Source: a virus. Taken from it: 40,740 nt of DNA. How positions within the stretch are numbered: position 1 is the first letter of the stretch; each line of letters starts with the position of its first letter. The stretch spans positions 1 to 40,740 of the IMG/VR virus record IMGVR_UViG_3300043778_000035, one strand, 5' to 3'. Below the pieces are notes generated by a model that was not told the origin of the DNA, did not search any database, and was given only the letters and a program-made list of their open reading frames with translations. Positions 15,775-24,120 of the stretch are shown piece by piece. Made by a program: the position numbers and the translations under genes.

Positions 15775-17259
15775 TTACTGCAGCCGGAACTGGACCAGGG
15801 TCGCGAATGTCCGCATCTGATTCACCGGCGTGCCGGGCCAGAGAATGTCCAAGCGGTTCGGATTGACCGTGTTCTTCTGAACGACCAGGGCCGCTGCAAA
15901 TTCAGCCGCGTTCTGCGTGAAGCCCGCGTCGGTACGCTCCTGATAGAGTGCGATGATGTCCGCCTTGATCGTGTTCGGCGTCACAAGATTCGAACCCGCA
16001 GCCGGCTTCGAGCCGTTGCCTGCGAGCTTGCAGCGAGCATATTTCGACGTAAGCATTCCCTGCAACGTGCGAATCTCCAGCATTAGCTGGAACATCGTCT
16101 CAACCTCAAGATAGCTGCTGTCGGCAACCCCCTGCGCGTTCGTCTGATAGGTCGTGACGATGTTCTCGGTCTGAACAGTCCCGTCTTGCGTCACAGTAAA
16201 AGTCGACAGGCCGTCATAGAGCAAAGTCTCACGCTGGCTCGGTACGAATTGCGACGCCACGGGCGGAGGCAGCACACCTTGGAGTGGCAGATACTGAAGA
16301 GGCACGCCGGGATCCGCCCGCACGCTGACCGCAGCTTGTCCACAAAGTGCCGAAGCCCAAAGCCAGCTCGGCGTCGGGCTGCCGTTGAACGGCAGAATCG
16401 TCTCATGCTGGTTGTTCCGCGCGAGACCGAGCGTCGTGGACGCCGCGAACGTGCCAGCGAAAGCCCCAAACGAATGACCGTACAACTGTTGCTGCCAGCT
16501 CCAACGCCCCGTCTGATCGTTCAGGAATTGCATGACGGCGTTGAGAGATGTCGAATCCGTATACGGATTTGCGATGAAATCGAAGGTCATGTTGCCGAGG
16601 TTGCCCAAGGCCGTCGTGAGCGTCGGATTCGTCGCGCCCCCCGCCATCGGAGTGATGGTGTACGTCAGCCCAGTAGGCGTGACTTCGCCATTCACTGTCC
16701 CGTAGTAATTGAATCGGATGTCGATTTCGTTTCCGCAGAGCCCTTTGTTATCCGCTGTCAGCGTGACAGTGCTCGTTGATACCGACGCCGTCACAGGCAT
16801 CGCTGCGATCGCGTTGATCGCAGCGGACACGGCCGTAGCGATCGAGGTAGTCGCTTGAGCAGCAGTGACAGGCACCGTCACGACTATGCCCGCGATGTAT
16901 AGCGAAATCGTTCCGTTGGCCGTCGGCGATGCCGTGAACGCGATCGATCCAGTTGCCGCCGTGGCACCCGCTGCGTCCGCAAGCGGCAAATACCAGACTT
17001 CGCCGAAGCTGTCGTTCAGGCGATAGACGCTCACCATGTTCGCAAGCTGCGAACTTGCGCCACCCTGCGTGGCCGCATCTCCGATCCCTCCCGAGATGAT
17101 CGGGGTATTCGGCGTCGCGATGCCGCTTGACGTGATCTGACCGATGATCAGCGCGCGCTGATTCGCCTGGGCGGTATTCGCCTGCGAATTGTCGAGTTCG
17201 AAGAAGGCGCCGGGCAGCCGCAAGTTCGCGGGGATGACTTTAAACGGAACTGTGCTCAT
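15775..17259 (-). CDS. Contractile tail sheath protein, Mu gpL-like
   Basis: A 494-residue sheath subunit. The start VPFKVIPANLRLPGAFFELD is the classical Mu-type sheath N-terminus; QRALIIGQITSSGIATPNTP and RLNDSFGEVWYLPLAD follow. The C-terminal part includes FATLVQFRLQ at the very end, as in the family, and YEERTDAGF-like text (LYQERTDAGF). An Ig-like insertion around residues 100-220 (threonine-rich, VTASVSTSTVTL) is common in Burkholderia relatives. This is the main evidence that the phage has a contractile tail (myovirus morphology). Confidence 0.94.
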   Translation of the reverse strand: MSTVPFKVIPANLRLPGAFFELDNSQANTAQANQRALIIGQITSSGIATPNTPIISGGIGDAATQGGASSQLANMVSVYRLNDSFGEVWYLPLADAAGATAATGSIAFTASPTANGTISLYIAGIVVTVPVTAAQATTSIATAVSAAINAIAAMPVTASVSTSTVTLTADNKGLCGNEIDIRFNYYGTVNGEVTPTGLTYTITPMAGGATNPTLTTALGNLGNMTFDFIANPYTDSTSLNAVMQFLNDQTGRWSWQQQLYGHSFGAFAGTFAASTTLGLARNNQHETILPFNGSPTPSWLWASALCGQAAVSVRADPGVPLQYLPLQGVLPPPVASQFVPSQRETLLYDGLSTFTVTQDGTVQTENIVTTYQTNAQGVADSSYLEVETMFQLMLEIRTLQGMLTSKYARCKLAGNGSKPAAGSNLVTPNTIKADIIALYQERTDAGFTQNAAEFAAALVVQKNTVNPNRLDILWPGTPVNQMRTFATLVQFRLQ

Positions 17260-17450
17260 GCCTTGTCACCTCCCTTTACGGCAGCCGTCGCCACCAAAGC
17301 CTTTGCGGCATCAACGCGCACAACATCGCCGTCATTGAGAATCTTGTTCCAGAGGATGTGGTCGTCGGGCACATCGATGCCATCTTCCGGCAGCAATTGC
17401 TTCGTCTCCGGGTCCCGTACAAACAGGCCCGGTGCAGGTTTGACGCGCAT
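17256..17450 (-). CDS. DUF2635 protein, Mu gp38-like
   Basis: A 64-residue protein starting MRVKPAPGLFVRDPETKQLL and containing the family core PDDHILWNKILNDGDVV. In Mu-like phages this small protein always precedes the sheath; its exact role is unknown. Its stop overlaps the sheath start by 4 bases. Confidence 0.9.
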   Translation of the reverse strand: MRVKPAPGLFVRDPETKQLLPEDGIDVPDDHILWNKILNDGDVVRVDAAKALVATAAVKGGDKA

Positions 17451-17472
17451 TCGGCGCTCCTACGATGTTGAG

Positions 17473-18033
17473 TTAGGGAAAAGTGATCGAGAAGAACGGC
17501 TCGACTGTCCCAGCCGGCTGAACAACGGTGCCTGTGATGGTTTCCAACGGAGTGCCGGGGATCGGATAGAAGTCGTCGGGCCCTTGCGCGAACTGGATTT
17601 CGATCCGCATCTGCAACTCAGCCATCGGCATTTCGCCTTCTGAATTCGTCGTGATTTCCGACTCGACGGATTCGAATTGCTCGATGATTTGGCCGCCGCT
17701 CGAATCGGCCCATAGCGACGTGTTGTTAATCAATGCCACTTCGATCTGTGCTTTCAATTGCTCTGCCGCCGCGAGCGCTTGAGCAGATCCAGCATCGCCC
17801 ACCAGCGCCACCGAGCGCGTGCGGGCAATGATCTCGACCGTCGTCGTCACCGAGAACAGCGGCGCATTCTTGCCGAGAGATTGCTTGCGTTCCCGCGGAG
17901 TACGCACCAGGATGCACGGGAAGGTAGGCGGTGACGTCGGCCAGTCGAACGGCGAGGTCACAGAGGTCCCCGCGCTCGTCGAACCCATCAGGCCACTGAT
18001 CACCAGCCCACGAATATCGGCCGATGTCGTCAT
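17473..18033 (-). CDS. Tail terminator/completion protein (Mu gp37-like position)
   Basis: A 186-residue protein with SPPTFPCILVRTPRERKQSL and a middle of alternating strands (APLFSVTTTVEIIARTRSV), fitting the small alpha/beta fold of tail terminators. The C-terminus is proline- and threonine-rich. Its position between head-tail joining protein and DUF2635/sheath matches the terminator that caps the tube and contacts the head. The family assignment rests on position and fold-like pattern, not a recognised motif. Confidence 0.7.
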   Translation of the reverse strand: MTTSADIRGLVISGLMGSTSAGTSVTSPFDWPTSPPTFPCILVRTPRERKQSLGKNAPLFSVTTTVEIIARTRSVALVGDAGSAQALAAAEQLKAQIEVALINNTSLWADSSGGQIIEQFESVESEITTNSEGEMPMAELQMRIEIQFAQGPDDFYPIPGTPLETITGTVVQPAGTVEPFFSITFP

Positions 18034-18362
18034 GTCGCGCTCGATTTTGTAAGCATCAGCTTGGCGCCGCCCCTGCTGTCAACTCGAACCTCACGCACGA
18101 TGTAGGTCGAACCAGTACGAACGATCTGCAAAGAGTCGTTTTGCGCCGGCGGAATTGCAAACTGGGATAATTGAACGCCAAGTACCGCAGACACGGTCGT
18201 AACGCCCGATGTCGCATCCTCGAACATCACTTCCTTGAGATATGCATCATCGAATACGCCGGAGATCGGCAGTGACCCGCCGGCGAGCGGCATGTATGTC
18301 ACCGGCTCGCCGAATATGCCTTGAAGTGGGCCGATAACAAGGCTATCCCAGTCAATCGACAC
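18030..18362 (-). CDS. Head-tail joining protein, lambda gpFII-like
   Basis: A 110-residue protein starting MSIDWDSLVIGPLQGIFGEP, with ISGVFDDAYLKEVMFEDATS and the C-terminal TYIVREVRVDSRGG, consistent with the gpFII/stopper group of lambda-like heads. It closes the head and bridges to the tail. It begins right after the capsid stop and overlaps the tail terminator gene by 4 bases. Confidence 0.82.
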   Translation of the reverse strand: MSIDWDSLVIGPLQGIFGEPVTYMPLAGGSLPISGVFDDAYLKEVMFEDATSGVTTVSAVLGVQLSQFAIPPAQNDSLQIVRTGSTYIVREVRVDSRGGAKLMLTKSSAT

Positions 18363-19400
18363 TCACGACTCCATGCGGCCAGACTGCAGGACTTCCGGAC
18401 GGGTGCAGATATGGAGCGGGTAGCTCGAGACTTCCATCTTCCACCACTCGTTGCGGTCGCGATCCATGATCGGGACCACGTACACCGGCTTGCCCGGCGT
18501 ATTGACCCACTGGAACGATTCACCCGGGGCGAGTGCACGGCGGAAGATGCCCGGCGCGCCGACTGGGAAGAATTTCACCTTGTCGTTCGGGATCTTGATC
18601 GTCGTGTTGTCGTCCGAACCGCGGTAGTTCAGCCATCGAATGCCCGCGAATTCGAACGCGGTGAACGCGCCGCCAGAATTTCCCCCACGGATCTCGCGCG
18701 CATCGCTCCAGTTGATGAACGTGCGGATGACGTCCGGGTGGTTGACAAACTCGTCATAGAACGTGTCGCCGCAGAGTGCCCAGACCTGCGTGCTCGGCGT
18801 GAACGAGCCCTGCGCTGCGCGCGCCATCGAACGGACAATACCGTTGCAGAGCGGTCGCAGCGAGTTCGGGGTGCCTGCGGCGAGGTTAAAGCCGACCTCG
18901 GTCGCCTGCGTGATGCCGAATTCCTGGAACCAGTTGTATTTGATGGTGCCATCGAAGTCGGTGAACAGCCCCTGAACCGCAGCGAGACGCTGGAATTCCC
19001 AGGTGTACTCGATATTCTTCAGGAGACCCGTCGGACCCGCGAGGCGACGTGCGACTTCGTCCTGCACCTGCATGAGTTCCGACTCCGTACCGAACGCACG
19101 AATGTTCTGCAGTTCGTTCGCGTAGACGGTGTCAGCGTGACGCAGACGCGGAATTTCGAAGTACCGCGCCTGACGCTTCTCGGTCGTACGCTGCGTGCCT
19201 TCTTCGCCGCGCTCGCTCAGCGGAATGACGACGAGCTTGCCCTGGCGTTGCTCGACCACGAGCGCCGTCGTGCGGATGGGATCATCGTCGAAGATGTTGA
19301 GCTCGCCGAGCGCTTGCGGCTGGTACGGATACTTGTCGACCGCGGCCGTCAGCGTGATGGTCGAGAACGGATCCTGATTGAAAATATCAAGCGATGCCAT
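18363..19400 (-). CDS. Major capsid protein, lambda gpE family
   Basis: A 345-residue capsid subunit. Family marks are the start IFNQDPFSTITLTAAVDKYP, YQPQALGELNIFDDDPIRT and TTALVVEQRQG, then LPLxxRG-like text (VIPLSERGEEG). Later come YNWFQEFGITQATEVGFNL and the C-terminal APGESFQWVNTPGKPVYVV. It forms the hexamer/pentamer shell with the gpD-like decoration protein. A terminator separates the two genes. Confidence 0.94.
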   Translation of the reverse strand: MASLDIFNQDPFSTITLTAAVDKYPYQPQALGELNIFDDDPIRTTALVVEQRQGKLVVIPLSERGEEGTQRTTEKRQARYFEIPRLRHADTVYANELQNIRAFGTESELMQVQDEVARRLAGPTGLLKNIEYTWEFQRLAAVQGLFTDFDGTIKYNWFQEFGITQATEVGFNLAAGTPNSLRPLCNGIVRSMARAAQGSFTPSTQVWALCGDTFYDEFVNHPDVIRTFINWSDAREIRGGNSGGAFTAFEFAGIRWLNYRGSDDNTTIKIPNDKVKFFPVGAPGIFRRALAPGESFQWVNTPGKPVYVVPIMDRDRNEWWKMEVSSYPLHICTRPEVLQSGRMES

Positions 19401-19419
19401 TGAACGGCTCCTTCAGAAA

Positions 19420-19444
19420 CGAAAAAGCCGCCCGAAGGCGGCCC
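19420..19444 (-). terminator. Rho-independent terminator between decoration and capsid genes
   Basis: GGCCGCC-TTCG-GGCGGC hairpin with TTTTTCGTTTC on the minus strand. The same core is used at 4600 and 15736. It sits 20 bases upstream of the capsid start. Confidence 0.8.
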
Positions 19445-19465
19445 TGATGTCGTGGATGGGGTGGA

Positions 19466-20395
19466 TTAGCGACCGATGATTCCTTGCGCCTGCAGAAGCA
19501 CGAGAGCAGCGGCCTGATTGGCTGCCGTCATCGACGGATCCCACACGAGCTCGGAGATGTTCACTTCGACCTGACGCGTCACGATTGCCCCGTAGGTATC
19601 GTTCAGCGATGCATCGGTCACGCCGAAGCAGATACCGGCGGCATTTTGCGAGCCATCGACCGCAGTCGAAGTGCATGCCACCCACTTGCCCGTGCCGGCC
19701 GCGACGGTGATCACGAAGCTGTCAGCAGGCACGAATGCCGTGCCGCCCGCAGTGATCGTGAAGTTCAGGCCACCGCCCGAGAAGGCAGTACCCGTGACTC
19801 CATGACCGATCTCGGCGCCGGTCGGATCCGACACGACGAACTGCGTCGCGGAATCAAATTCGACCGTGTAGTTGCCGAGCTTCGGTGCATAGCCCGTCGT
19901 CGTAACTGCGCTGCACGTGCCGTTGCCGGTGTTCGTGCCGCCCGCGACCGCAGCCGCCGTCGGTTTGCCGACCACCGCCGTCGTGGTGATCGCGAACGAG
20001 TCGCCTGCAATGAATGCCGTGCCGCCCGCAGTGATCGTGAAGCCGATGCCGAGAGCGGAGAACGCGACGCCGGTCGTGCCGTTTGCGGTCGCGCCGCTCG
20101 GCGCCGTGACAGTGAACGCAGTCGCCGACGTGAAGACCAGCGAATAGACGCCGATCTGGGTCGGCACCGTGACCGGCGCGATCGCACCGAACGTTCCGTT
20201 TCCGGTATTCGTGCCCAGCGCAGCAGCCACAGCGGTAGCGCCCGTCGTTTGCAGGCCCATCACTGTGCCCGGAAGATACTTCACCGCACCGGTGAAGAGG
20301 CCTCGGTCGATGTGACGGTGGCCGCGCGGTTGCGACACCAAGAACCCACCGGGATGCCAAACTTCATACAGTGGTGCGCGAGAAACGTAGCTCAT
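19466..20395 (-). CDS. Head decoration protein, lambda gpD-like, with duplicated Ig-like insertions
   Basis: A 309-residue protein, almost three times the length of lambda gpD (110). The N-terminal part (PHRHIDRGLFTG-type text, LPGTVMGLQ) and the C-terminal part (GAIVTRQVEVNISELVWDPS, ALVLLQAQGIIGR) are gpD-like. Between them are two tandem copies of an about 75-residue beta-rich domain, each starting GTNTGNGT and ending in FTITAGGTAF-x-x-DSF. The repeats also show in the DNA (for example GCCGTGCCGCCCGCAGTGATC near 19740 and 20010). The domains likely project from the capsid surface. Extra Ig-like domains on phage heads may bind weakly to mucus or cell sugars; that is inference. Confidence 0.88.
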   Translation of the reverse strand: MSYVSRAPLYEVWHPGGFLVSQPRGHRHIDRGLFTGAVKYLPGTVMGLQTTGATAVAAALGTNTGNGTFGAIAPVTVPTQIGVYSLVFTSATAFTVTAPSGATANGTTGVAFSALGIGFTITAGGTAFIAGDSFAITTTAVVGKPTAAAVAGGTNTGNGTCSAVTTTGYAPKLGNYTVEFDSATQFVVSDPTGAEIGHGVTGTAFSGGGLNFTITAGGTAFVPADSFVITVAAGTGKWVACTSTAVDGSQNAAGICFGVTDASLNDTYGAIVTRQVEVNISELVWDPSMTAANQAAALVLLQAQGIIGR

Positions 20396-20438
20396 GATCT
20401 ATGATCCTTGATGTGGATGGGAGAGTTACCCGCGCTGG

Positions 20439-21191
20439 TTATCGCGTCTTCGCGAACGCACGGTCCCAGCCGGCCGAGGCCTTCTGGCCGCTGACCTTCG
20501 AGAATGCGCGGTCCCAGCTCGCGGCCGCAGCGGCAGCAGGGTTACGGTTTGCTTCGCCACCAGCACCGAGGTTGGGATTTCGAGCCTGACGGCCCGAGTT
20601 GGAATTCGAAGCAGCCGGCGTGCTGCTCAGCACTGCGATTGCTTCACGACGACCCATGCGCGTATTGAACGCGAGGTTCGCGGCTAGCACGACGTTACGA
20701 CCGGCAGCCTTGCAGCCCATGATCGCAGCGCATCGTGCCTGCTCACGGCGACGCGCACGAGCAACTGCGCTCTTGCCGCGCATCTCCTCATCCTCATCGT
20801 CATCGTCTTCTTCGGCCTTGGCACGCTTGCCCGACTTTTGACCATCGTCGCCTTGGTCGTCTTCGTCGTCTTCGTCCTCGTCTTCGGCATAGTCCTTCGT
20901 TTCGTCGCCGTCCTCGGCCTTGGCGCGCTTGCCCGACTTTTGGCCGTCGTCACCTTGATCGTCTTCGTCGTCCTCGTCTTCGCCTTCCGCGCGAGCCTTC
21001 GACTTGGCTTTGCCCTTCTTGGCGGCGCCATCATCACGGTTGCGATCGGTGTTGTCTTCCTCGTCGTCGCTATCGCCTTCGGCGCGCGCGTCCTTCTTGT
21101 CTTCCTCATCTTCAGCTTTCGAAGCACGGGACGACAGGCCGGCGAGATGGGCGAACGACAGCCCGCGCGCCGCAAGGGAACGAATGTTCAT
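20439..21191 (-). CDS. Acidic capsid scaffold-like protein (lambda Nu3 analogue)
   Basis: A 250-residue protein. Residues 20-160 are extremely acidic/basic low complexity with a perfect internal repeat (DDQGDDGQKSGKRAKAE occurs twice). The C-terminal half is alanine- and arginine-rich (FNTRMGRREAIAVLSS) and ends with a duplicated WDRAF motif (SWDRAFSKVSG, GWDRAFAKTR). In lambda the scaffold Nu3 overlaps protease C; here it is a separate gene 25 bases after the protease, as in related Burkholderia prophages. It probably binds capsid subunits through the C-terminal WDRAF elements. I chose ATG 21191 (MNIRSLAARG); the longer reading runs into the protease gene. Confidence 0.75.
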   Translation of the reverse strand: MNIRSLAARGLSFAHLAGLSSRASKAEDEEDKKDARAEGDSDDEEDNTDRNRDDGAAKKGKAKSKARAEGEDEDDEDDQGDDGQKSGKRAKAEDGDETKDYAEDEDEDDEDDQGDDGQKSGKRAKAEEDDDDEDEEMRGKSAVARARRREQARCAAIMGCKAAGRNVVLAANLAFNTRMGRREAIAVLSSTPAASNSNSGRQARNPNLGAGGEANRNPAAAAAASWDRAFSKVSGQKASAGWDRAFAKTR

Positions 21192-21216
21192 AGATACTCC
21201 ATGGGGTTGGGGAATG

Positions 21217-22095
21217 TCAGCCCAGCTCAGCGAGCAGGGATTCGAACGCTTCATCGGGCGCCATCACGGCATCGGCGAAGCCTATTTCGACGCCGGCTGC
21301 GCCGAGGAATGTCGTTGCCTGAGTCTTCCTGACGACATTCACAGACAGATTTCGATTGCGCGCGACCGTCTTGACGAACAGTTCACCCATCTCGTCGACG
21401 TCGGCCTGGAATTTCGAGAGCGCCTCTTTCGAAAGGGGGTTGAACTGATTTCCGTCGGCCTTGCGGTCGCCATACTTGATGATCGTGACCGCCATCCCGG
21501 CGTTGGCGATGGCCTTACTCTGGTCGATATGCATACAAATCACGCCCACCGATCCTGTTCCGCCGGTGCGCGGCACGGTTATCTGCTCACATGCACTAGC
21601 GAGCGCATATGCCGCGCTATATGCACATTCGCTGAGAATGGCTAGCGTCGGCTTGATGGCGCGCGATTCATAGATCAAGTCAGCGAGATCGAAGCACCCC
21701 GCGACTTCACCGCCCGGCGAATCTATCGACAGCACGACTGCTTTGACCGCCTTATCATCGAGTGCCGCGAGAAAGTTGTGACGGATCGCGTTGTATCCGA
21801 GCATGCCCGAATATGGGCGCAGGTAGCTGCTCTTTTGGACCAGCGTCCCCGATACATCGATAACAGCGACGCCGCGGTCCATGTCATATGGCGTTTCCTG
21901 CACAACAGCCGACGGCCCATCATCCCAGTCGTCATACGCCATCGGCTTGATGACGACCGGATCGGATCCAGCGAAAGAAACCTCGCCGATACCGAACCGT
22001 CCCGCTAAAACCTTGGCGATCACCTGGCCTTTTGCTGGATGAATAGCTAGCGGAGTATCGAACACGCGTGCCGCTGCGAATGGATAGCTTTTCAT
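21217..22095 (-). CDS. Prohead protease, S49/SppA family (lambda gpC-like)
   Basis: A 292-residue protease if it starts at ATG 22095 (MKSYPFAAARVFDTPLAIHP), which aligns with the lambda gpC start. A GTG at 22155 would add 20 residues. Motifs are VVLSIDSPGGEVAGCFDLA (oxyanion glycine region), LSECAYSAAYALASACEQI with the nucleophile Ser in YSAAYAL, and GTGSVGVICMHID. It cleaves scaffold and portal during head maturation. About 90 bases of non-coding sequence separate it from the portal stop. Confidence 0.9.
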   Translation of the reverse strand: MKSYPFAAARVFDTPLAIHPAKGQVIAKVLAGRFGIGEVSFAGSDPVVIKPMAYDDWDDGPSAVVQETPYDMDRGVAVIDVSGTLVQKSSYLRPYSGMLGYNAIRHNFLAALDDKAVKAVVLSIDSPGGEVAGCFDLADLIYESRAIKPTLAILSECAYSAAYALASACEQITVPRTGGTGSVGVICMHIDQSKAIANAGMAVTIIKYGDRKADGNQFNPLSKEALSKFQADVDEMGELFVKTVARNRNLSVNVVRKTQATTFLGAAGVEIGFADAVMAPDEAFESLLAELG

Positions 22096-22185
22096 TGAGC
22101 CTGTAGTTCTTCGTCCGGTTTGGGATCCAGAAAGACTTAGATCTTGGTATCGCACTTCATGAGGTTTCAGAGGAGTAAAAGCCTT

Positions 22186-23868
22186 TCACCTGGGCTGAGG
22201 GGTTTCTTCCGGCTTTCCCGCCTCTGCAACAGCAACGTCTCCAGCCCAATCAGGCAGCGCGAGACCCGCCTTCCGGAACGCAGCAACCTCGATCTTCCGT
22301 TGAGCGATGACCTCTTCCCAATCGAGCCCTTGTTCGCTGCACTCCTTCTTAAGCGTCGACAGTCCGCCATCCATGCGCATAACGCTGCCGGCGGCCTCCT
22401 TCGTTGGATCAATCCAACCCCGTGCAACGCCGAGCCATTCGGACCGCGAATACGCCGTACGGGCTTCGACGTAGTCCGGCGTCATGCCACCGAATGGCAA
22501 AACGTCGTCGAGGTCGCCCCGCTCCATCGCCTCCTCTAGCCAGGAGGAATAGACTGGCGTGGCCGTACCGGTCTTGAATTCACTGCTGCGGCGCGTAAGC
22601 GTCTTCCAGCTCTCGAGTAGCGCAGCACGCGCACTCGAGTAGTTCGTCTTGCTCCAGTCCTGCGTAATCTGTTCTGCAGACACGCCGAGCTGCGCCGCCA
22701 TCGAGCGCAACATCTCATGTGCAAAGTCTTCGAAGCCAGTATGCGGATGCGCCGCGTTGACTTGCTTGATCTCTTCGCCAGGCGCCAGCGTTGGCACTCG
22801 GACGCCGTTGAGCATGGCCGGCCGATCCTTCGCCCAGTCGGCTCGCATCTCCTGGTAATAGCCCATCTCCTGCTCACCGCCCGACGTATCCATCGCGGCT
22901 TCGATCATTGCCGGATCGTATGGGCTTGTGACATACGTGCCGAAGATCGTCGCGACGGTGGCCGCCTGCAGCTCGACGCCGTAGTAGCGCGCGAGCATCT
23001 TCGCGTGCGCAAGCACGGGTGTGAACACGCCGATGCCGCGGTTCTGGCCCGCGCGATCGCGCTCGAAATCGTGAATCACGCGGCGCCAGCCGTCTTCATC
23101 CTCGCGCTCTACGCGCTCCCACTCCATCGATTCGACAGCGTTATACCAGTCGTTCTGATGGGCCTTGCGGATGTGGTATGCGATCGGCACGCCGTCGTCA
23201 TCGATCTCGACGCCGCCGCGCAGATACTTCGTATCGACCATCTGATACGGGTTCGACAATCGATCAGGATCGACCACGAGAAACGCGGTCGCATATTGCG
23301 CCGCACCACGGCCAACACGCCCAGGAAGCCAGTGAGCGACGAGCAAATCCTCGCCGTCGATCAGCTTGTGCCGGAGAGCGAGGCGCAGTTGCTGGGACAC
23401 GGTCAACTGACGCGAGACGTCGTTGTACCGACCCATGTCTTCCGAGTAGCCGCGCCATAGCGCCTCGACGGCCTTCCGGAATTCATCGGCCCACACCGCA
23501 TCGAAGCGCTTGTTGAAGCGCCTCAAATACTGCCAGTCCGGATTTGCCGAAAGGCGCAGATGCGCGCCGACGGTGTTGTCGAGAATGCGCGTGATCGCGC
23601 CACTCGCCCATCCATCATTTCGCGCGAGGTCGCGTGAACGCGACACCATCCGGTCGCGCGAGAAATTGATCTCCGAATCCGGCGAGCGAATCCATGGAAA
23701 CCAACTGCCCATCTCCTGCGTCTGGACGCTTGCAGCCTCGTATGGAAAGAGGCTCGAGTACGGAGGTTGGGTAATCCCAGGGCCGCCCCACCCAGAATCT
23801 GCGCGCGCACGCCCTCCGGCCGGCAGGTCCGAGAACGGCTTGCCGGTGGAATCGACGATCAGTGACAT
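22186..23868 (-). CDS. Portal protein, lambda gpB family
   Basis: A 560-residue portal subunit. Conserved blocks are RDMVSRSRDLARNDGWASGA near residue 75, IVGAHLRLSANPDW-type text (NTVGAHLRL), HKLIDGEDLLVAHWLPG and IEFDPDRL-like text (LVVDPDRLSNPYQ). Further on are DRAGQNRGIGVFTPVLAHAK and YSSARAALLESWK. It forms the dodecameric ring for DNA entry and docks the terminase. It starts directly at the gpW stop (TGATG overlap). Confidence 0.94.
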   Translation of the reverse strand: MSLIVDSTGKPFSDLPAGGRARADSGWGGPGITQPPYSSLFPYEAASVQTQEMGSWFPWIRSPDSEINFSRDRMVSRSRDLARNDGWASGAITRILDNTVGAHLRLSANPDWQYLRRFNKRFDAVWADEFRKAVEALWRGYSEDMGRYNDVSRQLTVSQQLRLALRHKLIDGEDLLVAHWLPGRVGRGAAQYATAFLVVDPDRLSNPYQMVDTKYLRGGVEIDDDGVPIAYHIRKAHQNDWYNAVESMEWERVEREDEDGWRRVIHDFERDRAGQNRGIGVFTPVLAHAKMLARYYGVELQAATVATIFGTYVTSPYDPAMIEAAMDTSGGEQEMGYYQEMRADWAKDRPAMLNGVRVPTLAPGEEIKQVNAAHPHTGFEDFAHEMLRSMAAQLGVSAEQITQDWSKTNYSSARAALLESWKTLTRRSSEFKTGTATPVYSSWLEEAMERGDLDDVLPFGGMTPDYVEARTAYSRSEWLGVARGWIDPTKEAAGSVMRMDGGLSTLKKECSEQGLDWEEVIAQRKIEVAAFRKAGLALPDWAGDVAVAEAGKPEETPQPR

Positions 23869-24113
23869 CAGAAAATAGCTCTGCGTGCGCGTGGATAGTG
23901 AGTGATGATCCCGAGTGCCTTTTGCAGCATTAGAATGCCGCGCTGGATCTGCATGATGTCGGTCGTTTGATATGTAACCGATTTCGTTCCGTCACCCTGG
24001 TTATATGTGGCCGTCACAACCTTCTGTCCCGCGGACAAGTCGAAGAGAGCCGCTTGTAGAGCGGCCAACCTCGACTGCATGTCCGCAGTACTCATTCCGT
24101 CCGTGATAGCCAT
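23868..24113 (-). CDS. Head-tail joining protein, gpW family
   Basis: An 81-residue protein: LQSRLAALQAALFDLSAGQK-like text (SRLAALQAALFDLSAGQKV), VTYQTTDIMQIQRGI and a basic end (YPRARRAIF), matching the gpW fold of a short hairpin and two helices. It stabilises DNA in the filled head and connects to gpFII. It sits between terminase and portal, as in lambda. Confidence 0.9.
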   Translation of the reverse strand: MAITDGMSTADMQSRLAALQAALFDLSAGQKVVTATYNQGDGTKSVTYQTTDIMQIQRGILMLQKALGIITHYPRARRAIF

Positions 24114-24120
24114 TGCTTTC

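Noticed and set aside
18321-19403. A 360-codon plus-strand frame
   Set aside because: It is antisense to the major capsid gene, is arginine-rich, and matches no family.
19484-20404. A 306-codon plus-strand frame
   Set aside because: Antisense to the decoration protein; no start signal and low-complexity composition.
20838-21332. Plus-strand frame that looks like several membrane helices
   Set aside because: It is the antisense of the acidic scaffold gene; GAC/GAA-rich codons read backwards give Val/Phe/Leu runs. No ribosome binding site.
22096-22155. GTG start at 22155 for the prohead protease
   Set aside because: The 20 added residues do not resemble the family; alignment with lambda gpC begins at ATG 22095.
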